This document shows positions 1-8,204 of a stretch of DNA of 64,000 nt, piece by piece. This DNA comes from CAZSSH01 sp964609825. GTDB taxonomy: Bacteria; Verrucomicrobiota; Lentisphaeria; Victivallales; Victivallaceae. Where the stretch lies: NCBI GenBank assembly GCA_964609825.1, contig CAZSSH010000010.1:186001-250000 (forward strand), read 5' to 3'. Positions within the stretch are counted from its first letter, which is position 1; every line of letters starts with the position of its first letter. A program made the position numbers and the translations under genes. The notes under the pieces are model-generated. The model ran no database searches. It was not told the DNA's origin and saw nothing but the letters and a program-made list of their open reading frames with translations.

Positions 1-1078
1 ATCAAAAAATCTCCGGTCGGCAGCGGGCGGTTAAGTTGATCGCGGATTTGCTCCGATTGCGGCAACGCTTCGGCCAACTGTTGGCTGATGTCTACCGATA
101 GGTTCATGGGCTGTGTCGTCGGGCCATTGGACCACGTGAATTTGCAGGAGAATGAGGGGACGCTCCACTTCTCGGTGAATTCGGACGGGGCTTGGGTGAC
201 CGGCCACGGGACTTTGCTTAACTCATAGTGATAACGGACCTCTCCGACGATATAATAGGGGGTAAAGTAGACGACAATAAACAAAGCAATACAAAATAAG
301 CCGGTCAGCTTTTCTTTGAAATCCCATTCAAATTTTGACTTGGCCCACGCGGGCAGAGGAGCTTTGCAGGCTTCCGGTTTGGGGTTTTTGCTCAGCCAAT
401 CACGGCGGAGCGATCTTAACTGAAACCAAAAGGGCGCGGCGCTGACGATCAATCCTGTCCCCAGCAACAAGACCATGACCATGAGCGCTATTGCCCCCTG
501 CCGACCGTGGGGCAGCAGCACGCAGCCGGCATAAAACAACCCGAGCAAGATCCAACTTGCCGCATTGACGATGCGCCACCATCTCGGCGGTTGCTGCGGC
601 AAATCTTGGGCAAATTGCCGAAGCAATCGATATCCGGCAAAGCTGTTGTAATACGGGATCGCCATTTCCGAAAACAGGCGATGACGGTGATCCGCCGATC
701 CGGCCTGACGGCAGAAATAAACGAGCCTGGATAGTATTTCGGTGAAAAAAAACCGACCACGATCATCATCAGATTCATCGTCACCAATGGCATCGTGGTA
801 ATTATCAGCAAAATCGCGGCCACTGTGATTCCCGCGTAAATAACTGGTGGCCATAAGATGAATTGGACTTCTTGCTTGCGGTAGAGCTTTGTAAGCGCGG
901 GAGCAAAGGCCGCATCTTCGTCCAGCCGGGTAACGCGCATTTCCTTTACCGGACGGACCATGGTGGAAAAATTGATTTGCCGCAACCGGTAGCGGCGGCA
1001 AATTTCTTTGGCATCGAGCTCGCAATCGCCCTCCGGCAGCTGTACGATATAGCGCGGCGGCTCCGGTGTTTGAGTCAT
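1..1078 (-). CDS. Multi-pass membrane protein of unknown function, partial, with apparent frameshift
   Basis: I do not recognise the family. The start is ATG at 1078, preceded by AAAAGG, and the C-terminus lies beyond the left edge. The first ~75 residues are soluble and vaguely resemble a GYF_2-type domain (weak). A hydrophobic pair follows (around ILWPPVIYAGITVAAIL and LVTMNLMMIVVGFF). At a run of eight T on the coding strand (745-752) the frame closes after some 85 junk residues. The next frame instead continues without a stop to the window edge and encodes plausible protein, including the membrane segments GRQGAIALMVMVLLLGTGL and LTGLFCIALFIVVYF. One extra T would join the two parts. This could be a sequencing error, a real mutation or slippage at the homopolymer. 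Confidence 0.6.
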
Positions 1079-1172
1079 TATCAATGCCTTTTTATCAATG
1101 GATCAATTAAACTTGGTATTAAACTAAGATGGATCGCTTGATTTGTCAAGCGCCTTTGGCAATAAAATCAGA

Positions 1173-1206
1173 TAAAAAAACGGCGCACCGTTGCGGGTGC
1201 GCCGTC
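1173..1206 (-). terminator. Rho-independent terminator after pseudopilin gene
   Basis: On the minus strand a GC-rich stem (CGGCGCACC pairing with GGTGCGCCG) is followed by a run of seven T. It sits 13 bp past the stop of the pseudopilin gene and ends the LacI-GH50-pilin unit. Confidence 0.8.
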
Positions 1207-1218
1207 ATGATGAGAGGG

Positions 1219-1980
1219 TTAGTTTTGCCACTCGGCCCAAAACATTTTTGGGTCCTTGGTGCGGTTTCCGGTGCCGACGCCGCCGTTGTCGGGTACTTTA
1301 CCATACAAAAACGAGGAGGTGTGGCCGTCGACAAAGGCGACATTCATCCCCTTTTTACCCAAATGCCGCCAGTCGGACAAGGGGGCGATGCTGCTGCGGC
1401 TGCCGACTTCAGGATTGTAACCGGTTTTGGCGATATCCATTATGATCATGCGCGTTGAGGGGGTGCGCACGCGGGCAACCAAAAAGCCGAGTGCGTTGCT
1501 GGTCTGTGTCCAACTTTGTTTTTTGTCGGCATAGTCAGGGTTGCTGTGATAAGAATTCATCCCGTAATGCTGCGAGACTCCCAACGAATAATCCGCTATC
1601 AACGGTTGCGACGGGCAGGCAAAAATTTCCTTGGGCCGGTTGCTGCCGGTTTTGCGGTCGATGGTCTGATCCGGTCGGTCATAATGGATCAGGTCAAGCA
1701 TGCCGAAGCTGGGCTTGGCCATCGAGTAAAGGGCGTCCTGCCACTTGCCCGAGCCGTTCCAGGCATAGGTGTTGCGGTTGCCGTTGTACTTGGGAAATTT
1801 TCCCTTATTGATGTCAGTGTACATCGAGAGGTAAAAACCCATTTGCTTGAGGTTGTTGATGCATTGGGTGTCTTTGGCTTTGTCGCGTGCTTTGTTGAGG
1901 GCCGGGAGAAGCATGCTTGCCAAGATCGCAATGATCGCGATTACCACCAGCAACTCGATCAATGTAAAATTTTTACGCAT
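1219..1980 (-). CDS. Pseudopilin-like protein (prepilin N-terminal motif, DGH C-terminal motif)
   Basis: A 253-residue protein whose N-terminus MRKNFTLIELLVVIAIIAILA is a class III/pseudopilin signal: short basic leader, prepilin peptidase site before the Phe, Glu at +5, then a hydrophobic helix. The remainder is a globular periplasmic or extracellular domain ending with a FVDGH motif (about residue 210), as in the 'H-X9-DG' prepilin-associated proteins common in Lentisphaerae and Planctomycetes. Here the His is 12 residues before the Asp. An AAGGA ribosome site precedes ATG 1980. It is last in the unit regulator, GH50 enzyme, pilin, 11 bp after the enzyme stop. A role in a type II secretion-like pseudopilus, or as an adaptor for the neighbouring enzyme, is inference. 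Confidence 0.9.
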   Translation of the reverse strand: MRKNFTLIELLVVIAIIAILASMLLPALNKARDKAKDTQCINNLKQMGFYLSMYTDINKGKFPKYNGNRNTYAWNGSGKWQDALYSMAKPSFGMLDLIHYDRPDQTIDRKTGSNRPKEIFACPSQPLIADYSLGVSQHYGMNSYHSNPDYADKKQSWTQTSNALGFLVARVRTPSTRMIIMDIAKTGYNPEVGSRSSIAPLSDWRHLGKKGMNVAFVDGHTSSFLYGKVPDNGGVGTGNRTKDPKMFWAEWQN

Positions 1981-1991
1981 TTTTTTATTCC

Positions 1992-4025
1992 TTATTTGAT
2001 GTTGGGTTTAAGTTTGCCGTCCAAACGATACTGGTACATGTTTTCGCCGACTTCGCGGACCATCTTGGTCAATTCGGGGTAGGGGGTGTCGGCGACGTCG
2101 ACAAAGCCGATCTGATACCCTTCGCCGTCCCAGCGTCCGGTGAGCGGCTGGTCGCGGTACTGAAAGTAATGGATGCCCACCAAGCTCGGGTTGACCAATG
2201 CCCCTTGGGCAAGATGCAAATAAGCGGTGGCGCGGTCGCTCTGGGTGGCCCCGGCCGGGCACAAGCTTGCCGAAAACATCCCGCGGTCAATCACTCCAAA
2301 GTGGAATTCTCCCAAAATCACCGGTTTACCATAGAAATTTTTAGTGTCGCAGTTGGCAATGCTGTAGCTGTAGGCATTGACGCTGATGACATCGCAATGC
2401 TTGGCCGCCGCTTCCCAAATCGGCTTGGACTGGCGGAGGCCAACCATCCGGCAGCCGAGATACAACCGGTGCGGCGCGGTCTTTTTGATCCCCTGTTTGC
2501 AAACTTCGTAATAACGGTCGACGAATTTGGCGAAAAAGGCGTTCATGTCGGCTTTATAGGCTTCGGTCTCGGCGGCTTTGTCGTTGGCCAAGGCGTCGTC
2601 CCAGGATTTGAATTGGGTTTTCCACGCGTCATTGAGCTTGTCGACGGTCTGATATTTGGCCTTGAGGTCATTGAAAAACTCAACCTTGGCCGGTTGCGTC
2701 GGCTGGGCCTTGATCACCTCTTTGGTAATATCGTTGAATTTAAGCTCATTGTCGATAAAATAGCCGATGCACATCGGGTCGTTGATCGACTTGGCGGTCG
2801 CCGGATCGACGGCGGCGCGGTCGCGCAAAATATTGCCCATCTTTTCTGCAAACACTGGGTCAAAGACATCGTAAAATTTGAGGCTGCTTTTGGCAAACGT
2901 CGCGAACTTTTTGTCAAACTCGATCAATACAAGGGTATACGGCGTTTTGCCGGTCAGCATCAATTCGGGCGCGCCCCAGGCGCCGATGGTGTTGACGCCC
3001 CACGCTTTTAAGCGCAAATTGGTGACATCGTAGAAATCGGCGAGATAATCTTTTTTGCCGTATTTTTTCTGCAAATTCCAGTCGGTAAAAGGCAGGACGT
3101 CGCCTTTTTTGACCTGCTTGGCAAACCATTTCGGGTCTTTGACACTGGTGGAGTCGGTGTTGTTGCGCACCACATCAATGCCGATCGACCAAAAGAGCCG
3201 CCCCGCCGGATCGACGAGAAACCATTTGTCCTGATATTTTTCGGTACGGAAGCTGCCGGTGGCTTCGAGCTGCGGCCCTGCCAGCCAGCCGCCGTACTCA
3301 TCCCAAGCGGCCGGAGCGGGAGTGGCTTTGAGTTCGGCCAATTCGCGCTCGTGATTTTGGCGCAGCTGGTCATCGCTCTTGATTTTCTCCGGCCAGTCGG
3401 CGTGAATGTATTGCCCGTACTGGTCGATAAAGGGGAAATAGGCGTCATTGCTCATTTTGGCGCTGACGTCGGGAGTCCCCTCCAGCCGGAAATTGCTTAG
3501 CTGGCAATATGTCAAGTCTTTTAATTCCGGCTCAAACGGCCACATCATTTGAAACTCGACCGAGTTGATCTTTGGGGTGTCCAAAGTTTTGATGCCGTGA
3601 CCGCCCTCTGGGGTCTGGTAAATCGACTGATGCGGCAAAAAGATGCGCATGGTGCCCGTTTCGCCGGGGTTGAGACCGATCCCGGTGTTGATTTCCTTGA
3701 GATCCTTGGTTTCTTTGCTGCCGCTCGAGATGTGCATGGTAAGCCGGAGCTGCCGCGAGTCGGAGAGGTTTTTGACATCGACCGCCAAAAATTTACCGTT
3801 GCTCATGTCCCACTTGGCTGATTTGTCCGCCGGATTGAATTTCACTCCGGCATTCCACTCCGCACTGTCGGTGCGCAGTGTTACAATCTGCTGATTGTCG
3901 AGCGTTGCTTTGGATTTGTAGCGCGGCTCCAGCTGAGCCGGGGTGAGCGGCAGATTATCCGCGGCTGCCCAAGCTCCCGTCCCGACCACCAGCGCGGCCA
4001 ACAACTTTTTGCATAACAAATACAT
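1992..4025 (-). CDS. Secreted GH50-like beta-agarase family enzyme
   Basis: A 677-residue protein with a signal peptide (MYLLCKKLLAALVVGTGAWA, cleavage near AAADN). An N-terminal beta-sandwich-like region of ~200 residues precedes a clan GH-A TIM barrel. The stretch ATGSFRTEKYQDKWFLVDPAGRLFWSIGID is typical of GH50 agarases (split here: ATGSFR, then KWFLVDPAGRLFWSIGID). The likely acid/base is Glu427 in GYFIDNEL and the likely nucleophile is Glu573 in VILGEFHFG, both matching GH50 motifs. AAGGA lies 9 nt before the start. It is 36 bp after the LacI gene and 11 bp before a pseudopilin gene, so is probably co-transcribed and induced by its oligosaccharide product. Agarose or a related galactan is the expected substrate, but specificity cannot be read from sequence alone. 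Confidence 0.85.
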   Translation of the reverse strand: MYLLCKKLLAALVVGTGAWAAADNLPLTPAQLEPRYKSKATLDNQQIVTLRTDSAEWNAGVKFNPADKSAKWDMSNGKFLAVDVKNLSDSRQLRLTMHISSGSKETKDLKEINTGIGLNPGETGTMRIFLPHQSIYQTPEGGHGIKTLDTPKINSVEFQMMWPFEPELKDLTYCQLSNFRLEGTPDVSAKMSNDAYFPFIDQYGQYIHADWPEKIKSDDQLRQNHERELAELKATPAPAAWDEYGGWLAGPQLEATGSFRTEKYQDKWFLVDPAGRLFWSIGIDVVRNNTDSTSVKDPKWFAKQVKKGDVLPFTDWNLQKKYGKKDYLADFYDVTNLRLKAWGVNTIGAWGAPELMLTGKTPYTLVLIEFDKKFATFAKSSLKFYDVFDPVFAEKMGNILRDRAAVDPATAKSINDPMCIGYFIDNELKFNDITKEVIKAQPTQPAKVEFFNDLKAKYQTVDKLNDAWKTQFKSWDDALANDKAAETEAYKADMNAFFAKFVDRYYEVCKQGIKKTAPHRLYLGCRMVGLRQSKPIWEAAAKHCDVISVNAYSYSIANCDTKNFYGKPVILGEFHFGVIDRGMFSASLCPAGATQSDRATAYLHLAQGALVNPSLVGIHYFQYRDQPLTGRWDGEGYQIGFVDVADTPYPELTKMVREVGENMYQYRLDGKLKPNIK

Positions 4026-4061
4026 CTTCGGGATTCCTTTCTATGGCTAAGTTTTTATGGA

Positions 4062-5024
4062 TCAATTGATGTCAATGACGGAATTTCGCTCGATCAGCCG
4101 GGACGGCAGCATGACTTTGGTCAAAGTTGCCGGGGGCTGCTGCAAAATCATCGCCGCCGCCTGTTCGCCGATCTCGTGTAAGGGGCAATATATGGTCGAG
4201 AGCGACGGGCGCTGAAATTCGGAGATGCCCGGGTTCTCAAACCCCAAAATCGAGATATCCTCCGGCACGCGTTTGCCTGCCAGCTCTTGAATCAGCCAGT
4301 TGATCTCCAATACTTTCATATCCTCTCCGGTGACCCAAATCGCGGAGCACCCGGCGTCAATGACTTGTTTGACGGCGAGGTGCGGCGCTGTCGAGTTGGC
4401 GATTTGGAGCACTGTTGCGCCCGGCCGGTCGTAGCATTGATAAAGTCCCGCTGCCCGTTTAATCCCGGAGGCATCGGTCTCGTGGATCACCGCCACCCTG
4501 CGGTGCCCCTTGCTCCACAGATAATCACCCGCCATCCGTCCGATTTCGCCTTGGTCAAACCCGATGCTGTGAAAATGTCCGTCATGCTCGTCGCTGGTCC
4601 AGACCACCGGGATGTTGCGCAAACTTTTTAATTTCTCAATCGTCTTATCTTCCCAGGCGATGCCGATGACACCGTCAAACCAGTGCGCCGAGAGGTTGTC
4701 GATGTGATCCTCGGTGATCATGGTGATCTCGGCATTGGCCCGCGACAGGGCAAAACAAATGTACTGGGTCAAACTGTTGACATAGCCGCCCATCTGGGTT
4801 TTATAGGGCGGCTCGGTAATCAGCGCAATCTGCCGGTTGCGGATGCCGACCCGGGGGCGGAACTTTAATGCGCGCGCCGCATCCATGACCCGCATGCAGG
4901 TTTCGGACGGGATGAGATCACTGTTGTTAAATACCCGGCTCACCGTCCCGGAGGACACATTTGCCAAGGCTGCTACCTGTGCCAAAACCCCGGTGTTTTG
5001 ACTGCGACTGACTGTTTTTGCCAT
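4062..5024 (-). CDS. LacI-family transcriptional regulator
   Basis: A 320-residue LacI/GalR regulator. The N-terminal helix-turn-helix is LAQVAALANVSSGTVSRVFNNSD (about residues 14-36) with hinge helix near ARALKFRP, followed by a periplasmic-binding-protein-like effector domain ending in a typical dimer core (ISILGFENPGISEFQRPSLSTI). It is the first gene of the unit with the GH50 enzyme and pseudopilin, so probably controls them in response to a galactan-derived sugar; the effector is not identifiable. A strong promoter lies 37-65 bp upstream. The ribosome site AAGG sits unusually close to ATG 5024; no better start was found because the HTH begins almost at once. Confidence 0.92.
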   Translation of the reverse strand: MAKTVSRSQNTGVLAQVAALANVSSGTVSRVFNNSDLIPSETCMRVMDAARALKFRPRVGIRNRQIALITEPPYKTQMGGYVNSLTQYICFALSRANAEITMITEDHIDNLSAHWFDGVIGIAWEDKTIEKLKSLRNIPVVWTSDEHDGHFHSIGFDQGEIGRMAGDYLWSKGHRRVAVIHETDASGIKRAAGLYQCYDRPGATVLQIANSTAPHLAVKQVIDAGCSAIWVTGEDMKVLEINWLIQELAGKRVPEDISILGFENPGISEFQRPSLSTIYCPLHEIGEQAAAMILQQPPATLTKVMLPSRLIERNSVIDIN

Positions 5025-5060
5025 CCTTACCAGACCTGTTTTTATATTATCGTTGGCTTT

Positions 5061-5089
5061 ATTATACCATAAAAATCATGCAAAGTCAA
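5061..5089 (-). promoter_or_regulatory. Sigma-70 promoter of the LacI-GH50-pilin unit
   Basis: Minus strand: TTGACT (-35, 5084-5089), 17 bp, TATAAT (-10, 5061-5066), leading directly into the LacI gene at 5024. Half-sites GTTTATG (about 5094) and CATAAAC (about 5140) lie upstream in inverted orientation and might be operator elements; that is weak. Confidence 0.75.
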
Positions 5090-5408
5090 TAGTGTTTATG
5101 AAAATATTTAATGTTTTATGTTAATTTTGCATAAACAGTGCGATATGTGCATCGGCGGTTTTATCTCTCCGAATTGTTGAGGCAAAATGTCTGCAAATTT
5201 GATATTGCAAAGGTTAACTTTTGATTGAAAATATTATTTATACGTAAAAAAAATAAGTAATTAATTATCTTTTTTACTTGCAAACTCTTAAAAATGGATT
5301 ATTATATATCATTGTATATATACAAGACCTATACAGCGTCTGGTACGCTGTTTGAGTCAACCACCGGGGCGGCGGAGCCGGAAATATGCAAGGCAGGAGG
5401 GACAGACA
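5090..5408. other. AT-rich intergenic region between LacI gene and small membrane protein gene
   Basis: No credible gene is seen here; the short reading frames lack ribosome sites and protein-like composition. The region is AT-rich and holds inverted GTTTATG/CATAAAC elements and the palindrome at 5312-5325, and must contain the promoter of the 5409 gene. Confidence 0.6.
5312..5325. promoter_or_regulatory. 14-bp perfect palindrome, possible GntR/AraR-type operator
   Basis: TTGTATATATACAA is a perfect palindrome 83 bp upstream of the 5409 gene. It resembles TTGTAC-GTACAA type operators of AraR-like GntR-LacI regulators and the TGTATATACA palindrome at 13843. Binding by the regulator encoded at 13865-15007 is possible but inferred. 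Confidence 0.4.
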
Positions 5409-5864
5409 ATGTTGGCGGATTTGGGATTTTGGTCATGGCTGTTGATCGCTTTGGTCTTGGCCGCGGTCGTATTGGTCTGGTGGGGCGGCTGCCGTCTGCG
5501 CAAAAAGGCCCGTGAGGACTTTTACCGGATGATCGACTCTGACATTGGCGCGTTGCTGCTGGAGACCGGTCATTTTGCGCCGGGCGAGGTTGACCGGCAT
5601 TTGGCGGAGCTCAAAACGGCGGGGCCCTGCGCGGCCTTGCATCCGGCGTTGCTGCAAATCGAGTATGCGCTAAGCTGCCGTGATGTCAACAAAGTCAGCC
5701 GGGTGGTCTCCGTCGCCTTTATGGATCGGGAGAACCGGCCCGCACAAAATAAAATCGAGCGCGAATACGACTGGGACTTTGTCCCCGACGATTTGGGCGA
5801 CTCTTTAATACTCTCACACGAGCAAAACATCAACGTCCCGATCTACACCAAAAAAACGCAGTAA
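5409..5864 (+). CDS. Small single-pass membrane protein, unknown
   Basis: A 151-residue protein starting at ATG 5409, chosen because AGGAGG lies 8 nt before it; a longer frame reaches back to 5352 but has no ribosome site. Residues 8-28 (FWSWLLIALVLAAVVLVWWGG) form one transmembrane helix followed by a basic cytoplasmic stretch and a ~110-residue soluble domain. I do not recognise the family. After the TAA the same frame stays open for a further 45 codons (to 6002 region, ending QLATVGV) with protein-like sequence, so the C-terminus may have been shortened by a nonsense mutation; downstream DNA is clearly decayed. Confidence 0.6.
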   Translation: MLADLGFWSWLLIALVLAAVVLVWWGGCRLRKKAREDFYRMIDSDIGALLLETGHFAPGEVDRHLAELKTAGPCAALHPALLQIEYALSCRDVNKVSRVVSVAFMDRENRPAQNKIEREYDWDFVPDDLGDSLILSHEQNINVPIYTKKTQ

Positions 5865-5996
5865 CCACTGCGGGAGACTTATGACGGATTTGTCGGATTT
5901 GGCCGGGTGGTGCGACTTTTTGCGGGCAAGCCGCGCGATGACTCGTGGCGCAATAATGAGCTCGTCAAAAAACAATTGGCAACCGTTGGCGTTTGA

Positions 5997-6544
5997 ATGA
6001 TCTCTCAGCATCCGCACGCATTGCCTGAAGACCGTCGATACCGGTGGCTCAATGTGCTTTTCTACCTGCATTCCTTTGAGCATGTTGTGCTGGCCGCTGT
6101 TTGCCGCGGCTGCGGCTGGATTGACTGTCATGCTTTTACGTTTGGGGTTGGAGCCGTTTCTCCGTTGTATTCTTTGGTGCGCCTTTGTTGTGCCGGGGCG
6201 GTTGTTTCCGGGCTGAAAAATTAACCATTGCAGATTGTCTTTGACGCTGTCGACAAATGTTATACAAAACCAAGCAAACCTTGTCCGCCGACACCGATTA
6301 TGCTATATTCGAAAGTGCGGTACCGTTTGCCGGCATCGGTACTCTGCAGTTGCTGGAAATTTGGTATTCGCAGAGTAAAGGCAACAGCAGCTTTTACCTG
6401 CTCAATATTGTTCGCAAAAATGCCAAACGGGTCAATGTCATTACCGAGTGTCGCTACGAGATGCTGTTGGCGGATGCCGGGCTGTTGAATGTGCCGCTTT
6501 ATCTGATTGGTCAATACCGGCAATTGTTGATGGCCGGCAAATGA
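5997..6544 (+). pseudogene. Remnant of a membrane protein gene broken in several frames
   Basis: No single frame spans this stretch, but protein-like pieces occur in order in three frames: a two-helix-like hydrophobic piece (around SMLCWPLFAAAAAGLTVMLL, about 6040-6200), a short PLQIVFDAVDK piece (6225-6257), and the 95-residue frame 6257-6544. The last has the pattern of a PH-like cytoplasmic domain found in small bacterial membrane proteins (VPFAGIGTLQLLEIW, FYLLNIVRKNAKRVNVITE, LLADAGLLNVPLYLI). I read this as one gene interrupted by at least two frameshifts and a stop. The last piece alone could still be a short expressed gene. Confidence 0.5.
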
Positions 6545-6570
6545 TTTTCCGTTAAAGTTTGGCCGCAAAG

Positions 6571-7146
6571 TCAAAAATGGGGGGACCTTATCAATGGCGA
6601 GGGCTTCGGCAAGTTTTTTAACGTTTTGTACTCCAGAACGGTGTCTGACAGCATGGTGATTTCGGCAGCGCCAAGCATATTGTCCATTTGCGCGAGATAT
6701 TTTTGTTTTGCTTCCCGGTCGGCGTGGACCTGATAATGTTTGGTCATCTCCGGCCTCATGTGCTTCAACACTGACTGAACGATCGGCAACTGGATATTAT
6801 ACCCCCATATAAGCAAAAGTATGTCCGGGGCTGTGGACGTCTTTGACGCTTGTCGCCCTTGCTCTGCCGCTGACGACACTCGTGGTTCGGATGCCCAAAT
6901 TCTCTAAAAACTGCTTGACCCGGTAGGTTATCCCGGTGGAATTTGGGCCGTACATTGGGCATGCTCCGGGCAATACACAGTCGTGATCGCCGCTTTGTTG
7001 ACAGTTTCCTTGACCTTTTTTTCAAAAAGTCTGAGCCGTGCGCCCGGAGGTGCAATTTTCGCATACTCCGTAGTACATTTACCGGCTGTAATGGTACTCT
7101 TGGATTTTCCCCAATCGGCTTTTTGGGTTAAAAACTGACATTGCAT
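6571..7146 (-). pseudogene. Degenerate tyrosine recombinase (integrase) C-terminal remnant
   Basis: Three successive minus-strand frames carry integrase-like protein. An upstream piece (KSTITAGKCTTEYAKIAPPG and following, 6928-7146) is followed in a second frame by ITYRVKQFLENLGIRTTS and then VHSPGHTFAYMG, which corresponds to the HxLRHTFA box with the catalytic Arg replaced by Gly. A stop and frame change follow, then LPIVQSVLKHMRPEMTKHYQ, the usual LGH....T..Y end of tyrosine recombinases. Frameshifts and the lost Arg show it is inactive. It implies that an integrated element once lay here. Confidence 0.65.
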
Positions 7147-7253
7147 CCTGCGCTACGGTGTTGAAATATCACGTTATTACAGTATTGCAAACAGCAATTA
7201 GAACATATTTAGAACATTTTGCCGTTTTTTGTGGTTTTCAAGGTTGTGTTTTT

Positions 7254-8204
7254 TTATTGTATATTTTGCCAGGGGGGAGCAAAGCGGGGCGGGATGGTCA
7301 GAAATTGCAGGCCGTCGCGGGGGGTGCCGTCGGCTCTGACCCAGATGTGAAAGCCCTGATCGTCCAAACCGTTGCTGTCGTAACGGTCAAGCCGGGTGGA
7401 GATGGCGCGGCCCTCGGTAAGCGCCCAGCCCATCCAGCCGAAGCCGAAGTCCTCCATGAGCTCAATATTCCAGCGGGCGCACTCGGCGCGCCGCAAATCG
7501 TCCAGCGCGCCGGGGATTGCCTCGTTGATCAGCATCGGCTTGCCATGGTTTCGGGCGATGGCGGCGGTGCGCTCCAGCATTTGCGTCAGCTCCGGCGGCG
7601 TTCGGCCGTATGGGTGACAGCATAAGACATCGCACAAATCGGCAAAAATTTCGATGTTGTCCCCGGCCATGTGCGTCCCGACGGTCAACGGCTGCCGCAC
7701 TCCGTTTTCGCGCAATACATTGGCGCAGTGACCGAGCCATGTCAGCTCAAGCGCCGCCACTTCACTTGCCGGGTCGGTCGCGGCGGGTTCGTTGCAAAGA
7801 TCCCAGAGCAAAATTCGCTCGTCTTCGCGATATGGCCCGGTTAATTCGCGCAAATATTGGGCGCGGGGGGCAAAATCGCCGGACAATTGCTCCAGATAAG
7901 TGCCGCCGTAGTCGTATTGCCGGTCGTGCCAGCGGTTGGCAAGGCATGGCATGACTTTCATCCCCGCCTGACCGATTGCCGTAACGGCGTCCGCAAAAGC
8001 GGTGCTGATTTGCTCGGGATCGATCATCCATGCGTCAAAGTCGATCCACAGTCGGATGGTGTTGGCATGAAACAGTTTGGCCGCAAGCAACTCTTGCCGG
8101 AAGCCTTTGGGGTCGTATTGCAGCCAGGCCTGTTCAATGGTTGCGCCCCATGACGGGACAAGGTTAAAGCCGCGCAGCCAGCGGTAATCACAATATCGGT
8201 GCAT
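7254..8204 (-). CDS. GH5-like clan GH-A glycoside hydrolase, cytoplasmic
   Basis: A 316-residue TIM-barrel hydrolase without signal peptide. The start is ATG 8204, preceded by GGAGG, inside the end of the upstream gene (17-bp overlap); the longer frame to 8411 is antisense-like noise. RGFNLVPSWG opens the barrel. Glu129 in LLWDLCNEP is the likely acid/base after strand 4 and Glu218 in PMLINEA the likely nucleophile after strand 7. The family is close to GH5 or the GH5-like core of GH2; substrate unknown. It is last in the unit GntR-LacI regulator, pseudopilin, secreted GH-A enzyme, DUF5054 enzyme, and probably handles imported oligosaccharides. Confidence 0.8.
   Translation of the reverse strand: MHRYCDYRWLRGFNLVPSWGATIEQAWLQYDPKGFRQELLAAKLFHANTIRLWIDFDAWMIDPEQISTAFADAVTAIGQAGMKVMPCLANRWHDRQYDYGGTYLEQLSGDFAPRAQYLRELTGPYREDERILLWDLCNEPAATDPASEVAALELTWLGHCANVLRENGVRQPLTVGTHMAGDNIEIFADLCDVLCCHPYGRTPPELTQMLERTAAIARNHGKPMLINEAIPGALDDLRRAECARWNIELMEDFGFGWMGWALTEGRAISTRLDRYDSNGLDDQGFHIWVRADGTPRDGLQFLTIPPRFAPPWQNIQ

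Noticed and set aside
5090..5150. GTTTATG/CATAAAC inverted elements as LacI operator
   Set aside because: The arms are short and about 40 bp apart in very AT-rich DNA; too weak to list as a site.
5294..5515. 73-codon frame starting at 5294
   Set aside because: Overlaps the well-supported 5409 gene in another frame and runs through the palindrome region; no ribosome site.
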